Below, piece after piece: positions 38,888-51,200 of a DNA stretch of 64,000 bases (positions are counted from its first letter, which is position 1; each line of letters begins with the position of its first letter). Origin of the DNA: Akanthomyces muscarius (lineage: Eukaryota > Ascomycota > Sordariomycetes > Hypocreales > Cordycipitaceae); contig NC_079246.1 in NCBI RefSeq assembly GCF_028009165.1, positions 1,364,001-1,428,000 on the forward strand, read 5' to 3'. The translations under genes and the position numbers were made by a program. The notes beneath the pieces were generated by a model. That model worked only from the letters and a program-made list of their open reading frames with translations. It had not been told where the DNA came from and made no database searches.

Positions 38888-39391
38888 TTAATGGTCCTTT
38901 GACTTCGGCATATGGCCCAAGACCTCTTCAGGATCGATCTTCGCGGCCGCTTCTTTATATGCAATGGAATTTGCGCCTGGATCCCAAATAACCGTGAGCA
39001 CTGTGATAGGATGGATTACTGAACACCTGTCAGCTTGTTTTGCAACCTTCTGTTCCCCTATCCCCGTCTCGTCTTTATAGTCCTCGAGATCCTCCCTTGG
39101 TCGGTACATACTAGGGGCTGCCAGCAGACACTCGCTTAGCAGGAATAATACAATAAGGCTAGCAATGTTTGGCCTTGTAGGTAGCATCGCTTCAATTAAT
39201 TTGATTTCGCTGGAAGTCGTTTGTAGCTGTGGGAAAAAAGAATCGAGATCATGCAGGCGTTCTAAAGGCTCAAGTCGACAGTGCATGTTAAAGGTGCGAT
39301 ATGCTGACTGAGGCAAAGACGCTACCAGTAATGCTCCGCCCCATATAATAACGTCGGCCACCCACTCGGGAACACCCCCACCTGGGAACAC
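38888..39391 (-). pseudogene. Orphan ORF entering the transposon border; possible truncated gene
   Basis: A 167-codon frame whose first codons (GTG start, about 13 residues) are encoded by the AT-block border repeat at 39352-39391. The remainder (38888-39351) has a hydrophobic stretch (NIASLIVLFLLSECLLAA) and a charged C terminus ending MPKSKDH. I do not recognise a family. The simplest reading is the 3' end of a gene cut off when the neighbouring element inserted; an internal ATG (MHCRLEPLERL) could start a shorter peptide. It may equally be a chance frame. Confidence 0.3.
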
Positions 39392-40216
39392 CCTTAATAG
39401 CTTATAAAGCTATAAATAAAAAGCCTTATAGTAACTATAGATAAATATAATTAATTATTAAATAATTATACCTTAATAGCCTTATTATTAGAGATCTTAA
39501 CATCTAATAAATTAATAGTACCTTACTCTTTTATATTAAGTAATTATTAATTAAGCTAATAATATATATTATTAACCTTAATGACTATTATAAATAATCT
39601 ATTTAGATCTAGTTGAACTTTTATATACTTTTTAGTATAGGAATTAATAACCTCCTATTAAAAATAACTAATATTAGTCTATATTATAATAATAATACTA
39701 TTATATATATTAATTCCCTTTTAGAGCTTTTATAGTATTAGGTGGCTTATTAGTAAGGTCTTTAATATATATTTAAGGCTAGAAAATAACCTTTTAATAC
39801 TAAGGCTATTTAATAGTATAATAATAATAATAAGAGGTAGCTTTTTTAAAGGCTTTTTTAGTATAATTAGATATTATTAAGGCTTTATTATAAGTAGGGG
39901 ACTTATTAAGGGTTTTATAATATTAATAAGCTAAAGTCCTAATATTTATTAACTAGTAAGAATATTCTTTTTAGTTATTTTAAAGTTTTATATTTTAAGA
40001 TAATATTATAAAAAGAGCTCTTTACTTAATAATAATAAGTTAGTAATAATAAGGTATCTTCTAAGATATAACTTATAATAGCTCTTTATAAGCTAAAAGA
40101 TAGCTATATTAAGAGGCTAAAAGATATAAAAGCTATATACTAATAAGAATAAAATATAAATATTATTATTATAATATTCTTATAGAAATTAGATTATATA
40201 ATAACTTTTATAACTA

Positions 40217-40558
40217 ATATAGTTTATAAGTGAGTAAGCTATTTAAGTAAGTAGGCTACCTTTTAGGACCTTATAATAAAAAATATACTTTAATAAACTA
40301 AAATAGAATCTAGTTAATAAAAATTAATTATAATTATCTAAAAAAGTGATTTTTATTACCTTTTTATATATCCTAGAATTATAGCTAATTTTATTATAAT
40401 TATTATAGTACTAATAGTATAGCTTAAACTATATTAATAGACTTAGACTTTTAGACTTATTATATCTTCTTTTACCCTTCCCTTATAACTAAATAGCTAA
40501 ATTTTTACTAGCTTTTAGAGTAAGAGATCTTCTAGTTTATAAGTGCTTTTTTTATATA
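40217..40558. mobile_element. Partial pogo/Fot1 family 1 copy, truncated by a second copy
   Basis: Starts after TA with ATATAGTTTATAAGTGAG, runs 342 bp in register with the left end of the complete copy, and is interrupted at TA 40559-40560, where the complete copy begins. Same-family nesting also occurs at 20989/21397. Confidence 0.65.
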
Positions 40559-40560
40559 TA

Positions 40561-42421
40561 ATATAGTTTATAAGCGAGTAGGCTATTTAAGTAAGTAAGC
40601 TACCTTTTAGGACCTTATAATAAAAAATATACTTTAATAAACTAAAATAAAATCTAGTTAATAAAAATTAATTATAATTATCTAAAAAAGTAATTTCTAT
40701 TACCTTTTTATATATCCTAAAATTATAGCTAGTTTTATTATAATTATTATAATACTAATAGTATAGTTTAGGTTATATTAATAAACTTAGACTTTTAGAC
40801 TTATTATATCTTTTTTTACCCTTCTTTTATAACTAAATAGCTAAATTTTTACTAGCTTTTAGAGTAAGAGATCTTCTAGTCTATAAGCGTTTTTTTTATA
40901 TATATTAGTATTAAGAAAGTTATATATTTACTACTTTTAGCTTATTAATTTATTCTTATATTAATACTATCTATTATATTATTTTTATTATATACTTTAA
41001 TAACTAAGAGATATTTATAATAATTTTACTTAGAGAGCTACTCTAATAGATCCTTATCCTTTTTTTAATATATTCTATTTAAAATAAAGCCTCTATTAGA
41101 TTATTAAGGGTTTTTAGAAGCTAAGGAAGTTCTTAACTATTAGTAGTATTAAGAAATAATAAAGTTTATAACTTTATATTAAGCTATAAAATAATATATT
41201 CTAAATTAAAAAGATAAATCTTAATATTTTAAAAACTACTAAGAATATTTAATTTAGTTATAAAAGCTTTATATATTAAGTAAACTATAAGGAAAAATTC
41301 TTTTTTAGTAATATAGGTAATCTTAGTATATATTAGATTATTAATTATATTACTATATATACGTTTTAATAGCTAAAAATAGGTAATATCTAATAGTTAA
41401 AGTATATATAATAAATAAATAGGTATATATAATATAATTATATTATTTACCTTATAATATAATTTAAAATCTATAAAGTAATAGCTTTTATATCTATTAA
41501 GGATTAATAGTTTATATTTACTAATTCTTTTAGTTTTTATATATAGATTAAAATATTTAAACTATTTTAAGTACTTTTTATTTATAGTCTATTTATTTTT
41601 AATAATAAAAATAGCCTAATTATAAAATAAAAACCTATTTTTATATTAAAAAGAGAGATAGGTTTTATTTATAATAATAATAAATAAAAGAATAATAATA
41701 CTAGCTATATTAATACACTTTATTATTATTACCTAAATATAATTTCCTTATTATATTTTTTAACCTTTTTAATATCTTTTTATATTTATAATAACTATTT
41801 TAAATAATATTTAGTCTATTATAAAGCCTATCTTATTAAAGTTATAAATCTCCCCTTTTTATATATTATATTTTATAATAGTATTTTCTATTAATTAAAA
41901 CTAGTCTTAATATTACTTTAAATCTTTATATTAGACTTTTTAATAGTTAATTTAATATAATAAATATATAATAAGTTCTAAGTATTACTTAATAAAGTTT
42001 ATAGACTAGTACCTTTTAACTAGAATATTATATTTAAGCTCTAATAGGTAGTTAGTTATAGCTTCTATATTATATAAGTAAGATAGTTAAGATTATATAT
42101 CTAGATTAAGAATATACTAAATAAGGAGATCTTTTTATTTATTTATTAATTTTTAAAAGTATATTATTATATTAGTTTAACTTAGTTATTCTTATTAATA
42201 ATATATTAGTATTATTTATAGTATATTATAGATATAAGCTATACTTTAAAGTAATAATATAAGGTCTTTTTTTAAAGTCTTAAAAGTATTAATAATATCT
42301 TTTTTATTTAAAGTTAAAACTATTTTATCTTAATAAGTTAATAGAGTTTAAATATAGTTAATTAAAAAATAATATAAAGTGGCCTACTTACTTAGATAGC
42401 CTACTCACTTATAAATTATAT
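40561..42421 (-). mobile_element. Complete pogo/Fot1-family transposon, copy 2 (RIP-eroded)
   Basis: 1861 bp between inverted ends ATATAGTTTATAAG and its mirror, flanked by TA at 40559-40560 and 42422-42423. Collinear with the copy at 30381-32240 through its whole length, including the minus-strand IYNFNK motif near 41850. All apparent differences noticed are C/T or G/A. Confidence 0.82.
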
Positions 42422-42557
42422 TATTAATAACTAATAATTAATAACTTAAAAATAATAGCTTTATCTTAAAAATAAAGATTATTTATTACTAATAAATAAT
42501 ATTATTATTATTATTTATCTAGTCTTTTTTTATAATATTAAAATACTAATAGGTATA

Positions 42558-43315
42558 ATATAGTTAATAAGTAAGTCGCCTAGATAAGCGAGTTGCCCGT
42601 TTTGCCCCACTTATTTACTAAAGTTAAAATAACTCTATAAGAGTAAAGCTAAAATAGCTAGGCTTTTAAATATAGTATATTAAGTTATTAAACTATTTAT
42701 AGTAAAATAGTAATAATTATAGATAAGTAGTAATTATATATTATATTAAATAATATATATTAGATTTAATTCTTTTCTAAATTCTTTTTAAATTTAATAA
42801 TTTTATAGTCTTTATATATATAACTATAAAACTTAATAGAGAGCTTTAATAATAGTATATATAGCTAATAAGACTTAATAAATAAATATAATTAAGCCTT
42901 TTAATAAGTTATATTAAAAATAAGAAATTTTCTTTTATTTTTTTATTTTTCTTATTTAACTTAGTTATTAAAAAGATTAACTATATTTTTTTTAAGCCTT
43001 TATATCTATTCTTATTATTATAGTATACTATATATTAAAAAGATATTCTATTTTTAAAGAGACTAAGATATAATTAATTTTAAAAAGAGTTTAAAAAAGA
43101 ATTAAATCTAATTACTATTAAATTAGTTATTTAAATTTAAATAATTAATATAAAGTATTATTCTTAACTTTATAGGTAATTTAATGGTTATATATCTAAT
43201 ATAAAAAAAGACTAGCTATTTTAGCCCCACTATAATAGAGTTATTCTAGATTTAGGAAATAAGTGGGGAAACCCGGGCGACTCGCTTATCTAGGCGACTC
43301 GCTTATCAACCACGT
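42558..43315. mobile_element. 758 bp non-autonomous inverted-repeat element
   Basis: Flanked by TA (42556-42557 and 43316-43317). The ends read inward ATATAGTTAATAAGTAAGTC and ACGTGGTTGATAAGCGAGTC, and both continue GCCTAGATAAGCGAGT, a doubled GATAAGCGAGTCGCC motif, then CCCCACTTATTT. Similarity between the arms extends for about 110 bp. It has no coding capacity. It shares its terminus with the family 2 pogo-type remnants at 29389 and 32965, so it is plausibly a deletion derivative of that family. Confidence 0.75.
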
Positions 43316-43565
43316 TAAAGCTTTAAGTTATTAAGAAAGTACTATTATTAAATACTATTATCTTAGAAGATAATTAGTTAATTAAACTTTTTACTTATAA
43401 TTAATATATACTTAATAATTATACTCTAAAAGTACTATCTAAATTACCTCTTTAAAGCTATTTACTTTTCTAATTATCCTATTACTAGACTACTCTCTTA
43501 GAGGCCTATTATAAGTATCTTATTTATATTATATTAGTATTTTAAAGGGATATTATATAGTATTG

Positions 43566-45399
43566 GAATCTTAAAGGCTGCTCGACCAATCATGGGCTAC
43601 AAAACTGGCGACCTGCCCAGTTCGTGACAGCAAACAGTTTGCAAGATAGACCTGCGCAAAGCTTTCTCCCTGTTAAATTCAGTCCCCGAAGAGTGCGGGC
43701 TTGGCTCAACCAGTCAATGGTATCGCAAGGGTTTAAATTTGGCGGACTGACACAAAGTGTACTTGACGGAAACGGCTCGGAGTATCATACTCAAATCTGG
43801 GCGTGGACAATCCTCTTCTAAAGTCTTTCATTCATTGCTTATCATCTCTGGCAGTCTATTGCTTCCATGCCCTTTCGTCTGTGATGCCTTAGTTGAGCAT
43901 TCATGGGAAGCCACCTGTCGACGTGTCAGCTGGGTGGCGTGCACTCAACTTCGTTTAATATTACTTGGGCGTGGCGCATACATGTATACTGCGCTCCCAC
44001 ATGTGTCCCCAGCCTGCATGCGTCCAGGACGGGCGCGGTCTGGTCTCAGGCTATCACCCTTGGGACTGCCCTGTTTTGCTCAATGAACAGTTCGGAGCAT
44101 TACCAGCAAGTCCTTGTACCCCTCCCTGATTTATTTGTCGCGGACCTGCTCATGAGCCCGTCGATATTGTTCTAGCCCTTACCGGGCTTGCGAGTGGTTT
44201 CCGGCGGCGTGAAATGCACTAGTTAAAGCACGCGCACAGAGAAATAAGCGATTCATTTCAAAACGCAAAGGCACAATTAGGCATTTAGGCACAAACCCGA
44301 GAGCGGGCTCCGTCACTAGGTCCCCGGCTCCGACATTAAATTAGCACTGTCGCAAAATTCACAAGCTAGCTGCCCGAATGTGTGGTGGGGCGGACGTGTG
44401 ACCTTTTTGGGACTGCTTTTCGTGACGAGTATTTACCATGCGGGAAACAAGTACTGGTACATCGCCCCTCCCAATAGAAAGATCCTCCGGGTTAGTTCCA
44501 TCTGTTGACCTGCCTCTTACGGAAAGTTTGGGGTGATTCTGATAGCGGTCTCCTGAAGGATGCAATCCGTAGCCTACAATTGGATGATATAGCCTCTGAT
44601 GAGCGCCATCGTGGAGCCGAGGCTGAACCAGGACACGAATCCTTTCTTTCCTCATAAAAGTATTTTCCTGCTAGCAGAGGTCTGCATGACATAACTTTGA
44701 CTATTGAAAATGCAGGAGTAACGTGGGGGCCAAGGACTCGCATTGTGGCGCGCTGCCTTTTGCTGGACACCAGCAGATCCTACCCGAGAGTGGCGGGTGC
44801 ATCTCGTGGGGGCCGGCGACCCGTTAATAATTGACGCTATTCTTTGTCTTAGCTCCCGGTCGCACGTTCGTTGCCCATAGCTATCCCGCTGCTCCAGCGG
44901 AAGCTAGTAGTAGTGGGAAGATCTGAGCTGGCTTCTGGGCGACTAGAAAGCCACGCTTCGCAGATTGGTAGCTTATCGCTTCATAGCTTCCGCCAAATAT
45001 TTGCTTGTGCGGAACTCTACACAGAGAGCTAGCGGTTACGACCGTCCACATTTGCTGCTAACTTGAGACTTTTGCCAGAGGTGAGGTTCTACAAAACAAA
45101 AAAGTCTCCCGAACACGGCGTGCGACGTTTCTGGCACAGCTATTTCTCAAACTTTCTACGCCGTCAAGCGGATGAATAACGTACTCTTTACAAATTGCTA
45201 GAGCGCTCAGCCGAGAAATGTGGCGCTCATGAGATATAACATAATACTACCATACAATGCATGCTCAGAAGCTTGCGCGCTAGGCGTATTGCATTCTCAT
45301 GGTAACCCAGACACCAAGTGAACAACACCATGCAGTTCTTATCTTGACTTGAAAGGCACCCCATCTCTTCTGCTCTTTGGAGCGTTCTTCAGCTGAACA
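43566..45399. other. 3' flank of transporter D; no gene seen
   Basis: 1.8 kb of normal base composition between AT block 2 and the stop of transporter D. Open frames up to 109 codons occur on both strands but start at non-ATG codons or have no domain content. No RNA gene was recognised. Confidence 0.4.
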
Positions 45400-48300
45400 T
45401 CAAGTCCATGACAAGCGCGGCCATGACCAATAGTCCGAGTCCACCTCCTCGTCTGAACGAGGCCGGGTCGGCTCAGTGCGTACAATCTCACCCTGCGAAA
45501 GTTCCAATGTCGACTCGACGCCTCTAATACTAGATTCGCGATGCCCAATGACCAGCACCGTGCAGTTTGCAAAGTACTCGTTCATGACCTCCTGGGCCGT
45601 CTTCTCCATCCCCCGCTCCACGCTGCTCGTCGCCTCGTCAATGAGCACCACCCTGCTGCCCGTGTCTTGACAGCGCACGATGCCCCGCGCCAGGCAGAGT
45701 AGCTGCATCTGACCATGCGAGTACCTAACATCGTCAAGCATGGCATCTAGCCCTCCCTGTTCCAGCGGGCCCCAGATGCCGAGACGTGTCAGCAGCTCCT
45801 TGAGCCTCAGGTCCTGTCGCTCGGCTTCTTGTGACCTTTTTTCGTCGGTCGCTGCCGTCGGCGTGTTGAGCGTGAATGGCAGCAAATTAATGCGAACAGA
45901 AGCATCTAGCTTAATCTGGTCCTGCGAAATGGTTACGACGCGGGAGCGTAGCTCGTCCAGCGGGACCTGCGAAATGTCGATACCGTCAATCTTGATAGTA
46001 CCGTCATATTGAAGGAAGCCGAGAAGGGCCAAAAACAGAGAACTTTTGCCGCTAAAGTGTGCAATGAATTAGTAGAAGCCCCTTGCGAACTTTGTTGGAA
46101 GAGCCCGTGGCTAAAACTCACCTTCCAGTACGGCCAACGACTCCTACTTTTTGCCCTGCGCCGATAGAGAGCGAAATATTCTTGAGGATTGGCGGAAGGT
46201 GCGGATCATCACTAAAGATCGAATTAGCTTCGTCTTGGAAGTATCTTTGTAGGCTGTTGAAGGTACCTGTATCGAGCGGTAACATCGGTCAGCTCAATAG
46301 CGCCGTGCGATGGCCAGTTGCTCGGCACGGCCTTGTGCCTGTCATTCGGTTCTTCCGGTGTGCTCTTCATAAAATCTCGTAGCCTAGCCAGAGCTCCCAC
46401 GGAAGTCTCCAACCCAGTCCAAGCACTAATGAGCTGCTCCATCGTCTTCCCAAACAAGATCAAGTTGAGAAAAGCGAGGCCCACTGCCGTTTCCGACGTA
46501 GATTTAGTGACAAAGAGCGTCAGAGTCATCAAGACGGCAGCGATCACTGTGCTTAGCAGACCCAAGATGAGTTGGAGCCATTGCTGGATAGAATCCATGT
46601 AGTAGACGCCCTTTTGGGAGTCGTCTAAAAACTTGAAGGCTTCTTCAAGGTTTGCCTTCTGCCAACCGAATGCCCGGATATGTACCAGGCCATCGGTTGT
46701 TTCCTGGAAATGAGTGTACAGCGGCGATTTGGTCTCTAAATCATTGGCACGTACTTGTCGCGACGTGCGAAGGTAAAAGCGCTGAATGAAGTAGACGGCA
46801 ATGGCAATGAATGGTAGAATGATGGCCATGTATGAGGAGCCGGACGCGATAATGCCAGCCTGAATTGTTGTCGTGAAGAACACTAGACGCATAGTCAGTA
46901 AATGCTGCCCTCCAGAAGAGACAACTTTAATTTGTATGTTTCATACTAGTGGTTGTTCGAACAAAGGTAATGACAAGGGCGCGGATGATCAATGTCATGT
47001 CCTGGCTAAAGCGGTTGATCATAACACCGTTGTCGGTAGTACCCAGAAATCCGAGAGTCGCGCGTAGAACGGTGTCAACAAGTTGTTGGTGTAAGCTGAG
47101 CGAGGCACGTGGCATAAGTTTGATCAAAAACACAGAGACCGCGCCAATAAAGATGAAAACAGCAACCACTGCAATCAATGCATACCCGATAAAAAAGAGG
47201 TTATTCTCAGGGGCATGTTCGATCCATAACCGCATGTACACATCAGGGGCCAGCTCGAAAATCGACCCAATGCACATCACAGCGGCCCAGAGAAGCAACT
47301 TGTATCTGCCAATAGGGTCGATAAAAAGCCAATAAAGACTCATGTCCCCCTTCTGAACAGCTTCGTTTTTCTCCTCCGAACTGGTAGCGGATTTAAGCTG
47401 TACCTTTTCCGGCTCTTGCTTCTGGGCGGCATCGTTTTCTGCTTCAGTAATCTTTTCAGGGTTTAAAGAGCGAATCGTTTGCATGCGAGCATCCTTTTCC
47501 GAAGAATTGACCTCCAGCTTTGCGTGTCCTTCGCCGTCGAACACGATTAGTTGATCAACAACATCAAGACACTCGGCTTTTCAACATTTAGTATTGGTCG
47601 ATTTTCCGTCGAAATAGTGATAAAGTACTCACGCAAAAATGTGCAAAATACGACAGTGGACTGGGACTCTCTGAGGTTGCCCTCTGCGCCGCACAGCCTG
47701 AATAAAATAGAGACGGCGGTCCTGTGATCGAGCGAGCTAAAAACATCGTCTAGTAAGACTAAAGCTTTACGAGCATATAGTGCCCGAGCAAGTCCCTAAA
47801 ACAGCTGTCAGTCGGAAACCATTAACTAAGGATATAGAAGCACGAACCACGCGCTGCCTCTGGCCACCGCTCAGGCGGGACCCTCCGCTACCGACAACGT
47901 AATCGGCGCCTTGAGGCAACAACTCGAGGTCTTGGTCCAGGAGACAGCAGTGCATCACTTTTCTGAAAAGTACATCGTCATATGGCAATGGTCCAACGAC
48001 ATTTTCCTTGACGGTGGCGTTTCGTAGCCAGACTGTTTGCCCACACACTGCAACATCAGTCTCGCTGAGACAAATGTTTCCGTGCGGAATCTCGGCCTCG
48101 CCCAAGATACTTTGCAGCATCAAAGACTTTCCACAGCCATTGATTCCCACTGCCCCAGTAACGGAGCCGGGCAGCAGTGCGAAATTGAGGTCTTTGAGGA
48201 CGGGTGTTTGGGTTCCGACTGGCGCGACGCTCGCGCCGGAAAATTCGACGACCGGGTAAGAGGAGCGTTTTGGCTCCGAGCCCTGGTTCTCGGGCACTGA

Positions 48301-50063
48301 GCTCCTGATTATTCGAGGGTCTTTTCGTTCTTCCAGTTTCAGAAAATCCTGTATGCGCTCGAAGCAGCTGAACATGGCCTTCATTGAAGGATACCCACCT
48401 AGCAACAAAGATAGCGGATCTTTGATCAGAGCTACGATGGAAAGACTGGGAAACACCGTAGCAGCGGAGAGCCTCCCGCTGAAGGTGTTCCAGAAGAGGG
48501 CTGCGGCAATCACCACTACGGGCGTGACAAACTCTGCGCAAAGGACTGCCACGACCGAGACTGATTGTAGGGCACGAAACTTGTTGGAAGAGGCTGTCTC
48601 TACCTCGCGCAGTTTCTGAAGATATATGCTGATTGTCGGGCCCAATCCAAACATTTTGATTGCCTTGAGCTGATCGATCACTTTTGACGTTTTTGACACC
48701 CTGACTTCGATACTCTTATTCCACGCCGCGAATGCCGTAGCCATCCAATTCCCGATGAAATAGGTGCCAATGGCCGATGCCACCAATGGTGCAAGAACGA
48801 CAAAGCATGAGTGCCCGACAAAGAGCGATAGGATATAGACGCCTAGGCCGAGCTCCACGAGTGTCATGATGAGTTCATATATCTGCGGCAGGCCAGACGC
48901 AATTCCTTCTATATCCGCGCTCATTAAAGTGATTGCGGCCGACTTTTTGGCTTCCGATTGTGAGATTCGAAGGCTCTTGTCGAACATTTGGGAAATGAGG
49001 GCACCACGAATGCGAGTATTGAGGCGAGTGCTCAAATGAGCTGTCATCGTCTTGCATACAACGGCGCCGCCGAATGATAGTATTGTTGCAATGAGGAGAA
49101 GGCCTCTTTCGACATTTCCCACAGTCTCGTCGCCAATCACAAGGATGGTCCGATGTAGGATAAAGGGCTGGGCGAGGGTGCACCCGCTCTGACCGAGGCG
49201 GGGAAGGGCGATGGACGCAAAAAGAAGCTTCCAGCTGCAAATGCAGGAGAAGAAGAGGGCTTTACCGGATAGTCGATCTGCTTTGCCCCAGTGATACTTG
49301 AGCTGGGGATACAGCGTACTCGCAGCAAAATCCGGCCCCAAGGGATTCAGGTCAGACAAGACAAGAGCGCCGCGGAAACCCTTGGCCAACAGTGGGTACA
49401 GATAGACAAAGAAAGATCGACTCCAAAAGCCACTGATCACTTCATATCCAATCATCTCTTGCAGCTGAGGGTCAACGAGCAGGTTCCTCTTTGAGAGTTC
49501 TTGGAGCCCCAGAAGAACAGCTCGAAGAGCGGCGGCGGCGGCAGCCAGCGCACCGAGGGTGGTCAAGCCAGGACGAATAAAGAACGAGCGGCTTCTGATG
49601 ATGTCCGTAACAATACTGAGGAAGAGATAGACGCTAGAAAAGGCCGACGTGCCAATGGCGCGTCGGTGTTCCACATGGACAATAGTGCCGACGGCGATGA
49701 CAGCCAGGAGATCCAGCGCCGCTGCAGGCAGAGCAGTCCCAGGACGGAATTGGCTGGACGTCACCCGGAAACCGAGACTTGCAATGAGTATTGCAACCAA
49801 GGCGACAGTCACAGTCTAAAGGTCTCGTTAGTCGGGAGATGTGCATTGCACAACGGCCAAGGACGTACCAGCTTGGTCCATAGTAGCGGACTCGATCGAA
49901 CAAAAAGAGGGTTGCCTAGAAAATGCCGAGCGACGAGAGGGGAGATGGCAACAAAAATGCCAGAGACAAGAATCTTGAGAATGACATCTTCAAAGGCCAG
50001 AGTGAGATCCAAGATTGCTTCTTGTGGTGGCCAGAATGCTTGATCAGTGAGTGCAGAAGCCAT
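45400..50063 (-). CDS. ABCC-type full ABC transporter, paralog D
   Basis: Predicted 1437-residue exporter. Exons: 50063-49869, 49815-47848, 47795-47633, 47576-46947, 46882-46267, 46211-46122, 46051-45400; introns are 52-70 bp. The second intron has the weaker donor GTTCGT. NBD1: Walker A GINGCGKS near residue 620, signature LSGGQRQR, Walker B LVLLDDVFSSLD, Thr at the H-loop (FCTFL). NBD2: Walker A GRTGSGKSS, split by the sixth intron, near residue 1220; Q-loop ISQDQ; signature YSHGQMQ; Walker B VVLIDEATSSVE; H-loop His kept (VIGHRE). Four introns match transporter C in position and phase; the two around NBD2 Walker A match transporter B. The first exon encodes one membrane helix and ends LLWTKL, as in C (LLWIKL). 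Confidence 0.93.
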
Positions 50064-51097
50064 GTTGCTCTGGTGTAGATATATGAGTTGGGTGGCTGCA
50101 GTTGCAGATGCTCTTCAGCAGCGTCGTGTGTGTGTTTCGTAGAGGAATGACTATTGCAAGACGAGAAGAAGAAGAGGAGAAGGAGGAGGGGAAAAAGCTG
50201 CGCCGCCGTGCGGTTGGTTGGTTGGGCCTGCAATTTGGAAAATGAGATGCATATGCAGCCCGCCACACCCAGAGTGTGTTAGTCGATTCGCCCAAAACGG
50301 AGGCGCTGAATGCTCGAATGCTACGGTCGCACATTAGTAATTAGATCCGGTCAACCCAGAGCGCGAAATGGGGGGTTTTTTTTTTTTTGGTGTGTGTGCG
50401 TGTGTGCACTCTCATATACGCACACTCGTATAAGCCAGCAAGCAGAGGGGGGGCACATTAGAAAGGTAGGCAGCGAGAAGCCACCTAGCAGTTATCCTCT
50501 CCCCTATCAACAAGCTGGTGAAGCAGGCAGTTAACCCTCTCGTTGGCTGCTCGACTGACTGTTTGCGCCCGAGTAGAAAGAAGATTGCTATCCGCCCGGG
50601 ATACCTCAATTTTGCAGGCCACCCAGCCCTGATTTAGATACCTTTATCCTAGTGAGAAAACCACCTCAACAGGCTCTCAAATACCTATGGAAACACTATA
50701 GTAGAAGACTATATAACTAATGTAATTCTTTCCTTTCTCAAGTCTACTACAAGCTATTTACTTGGAAACTTTTATTCTTCTTGTTTCTTCATCTTTTCAT
50801 TAGTTAAGGCTTAATCACTATAGAATAATAGATAGCTAGAGTAAAGAAGCCTAGGAAGGCACTTCCTCTATGGTGGGGTGGCCTACAAATTTCAAGTACT
50901 AAACCGCTGCGGAGAGCAATACTACACCACTCTACGACGATTATGTACTCGAGTAAACTATTGAATTGTGGTTTCGCACTAAATATGAGTCTCGGAAGAA
51001 AGGTGTTTCTGTCTCATGGCAACAGTACCCATGTCCACGTCACAGCCACGCGTGAGCGTCGCAAGGCTGCGATGGCGTTTGTCGGCAGCCTTATGCC
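50064..51097. other. Divergent upstream region of transporter D and the hydrolase gene
   Basis: About 1 kb of non-coding sequence between divergently transcribed genes. It contains a purine-rich run (50155-50200), a T14 tract with an adjacent GT-repeat (about 50380-50425), and an AT-richer part at 50640-50850. No gene is seen. Confidence 0.45.
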
Positions 51098-51105
51098 TAT
51101 ATAAA
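51098..51105 (+). promoter_or_regulatory. TATA box of the hydrolase gene
   Basis: TATATAAA lies 96 bp upstream of the chosen start codon. Its last base is the A of an upstream in-frame ATG (51105), which therefore cannot be inside the mRNA if this box is used. That decides the start at 51201. Confidence 0.6.
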
Positions 51106-51200
51106 TGAGCGGGGGACGGATACCAGTTCTCAACTCCAGCATTTCAAGCCAGGCAGCGCATAGCCTTTTAGATCCTCACTCGTTTCTAATCCTAGTGAAT

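Larger units (their letters stand above)
39352..43565. repeat. 4.2 kb AT-rich, RIP-like transposon block 2
   Basis: Opens with CGTCGGCCACCCACTCGGG and continues for about 42 bp nearly identical to the left border of block 1 (20809 onward), in the same orientation; no inverted partner is visible at its right edge. Extreme A+T content, no open frame of 60 codons. It contains a partial and a complete pogo/Fot1 copy (40217, 40561-42421) and a 758 bp inverted-repeat element (42558-43315). 39400-40215 is AT-rich sequence with no identifiable element. The right edge, near 43565, is a gradual return to normal composition. Confidence 0.8.

Noticed and set aside
20809..43565. CRISPR-like or regularly spaced arrays in the AT-rich blocks
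   Set aside because: The repeats are transposon ends and simple TA-rich sequence with irregular spacing, and the organism is a fungus.
43624..44175. Overlapping plus-strand frames in the 3' flank of transporter D
   Set aside because: Several frames of equal length overlap, none with domain content or splice logic.
51105..51200. Upstream in-frame start of the hydrolase
   Set aside because: The ATG overlaps a TATA box and the added 32 residues are not typical of the family.
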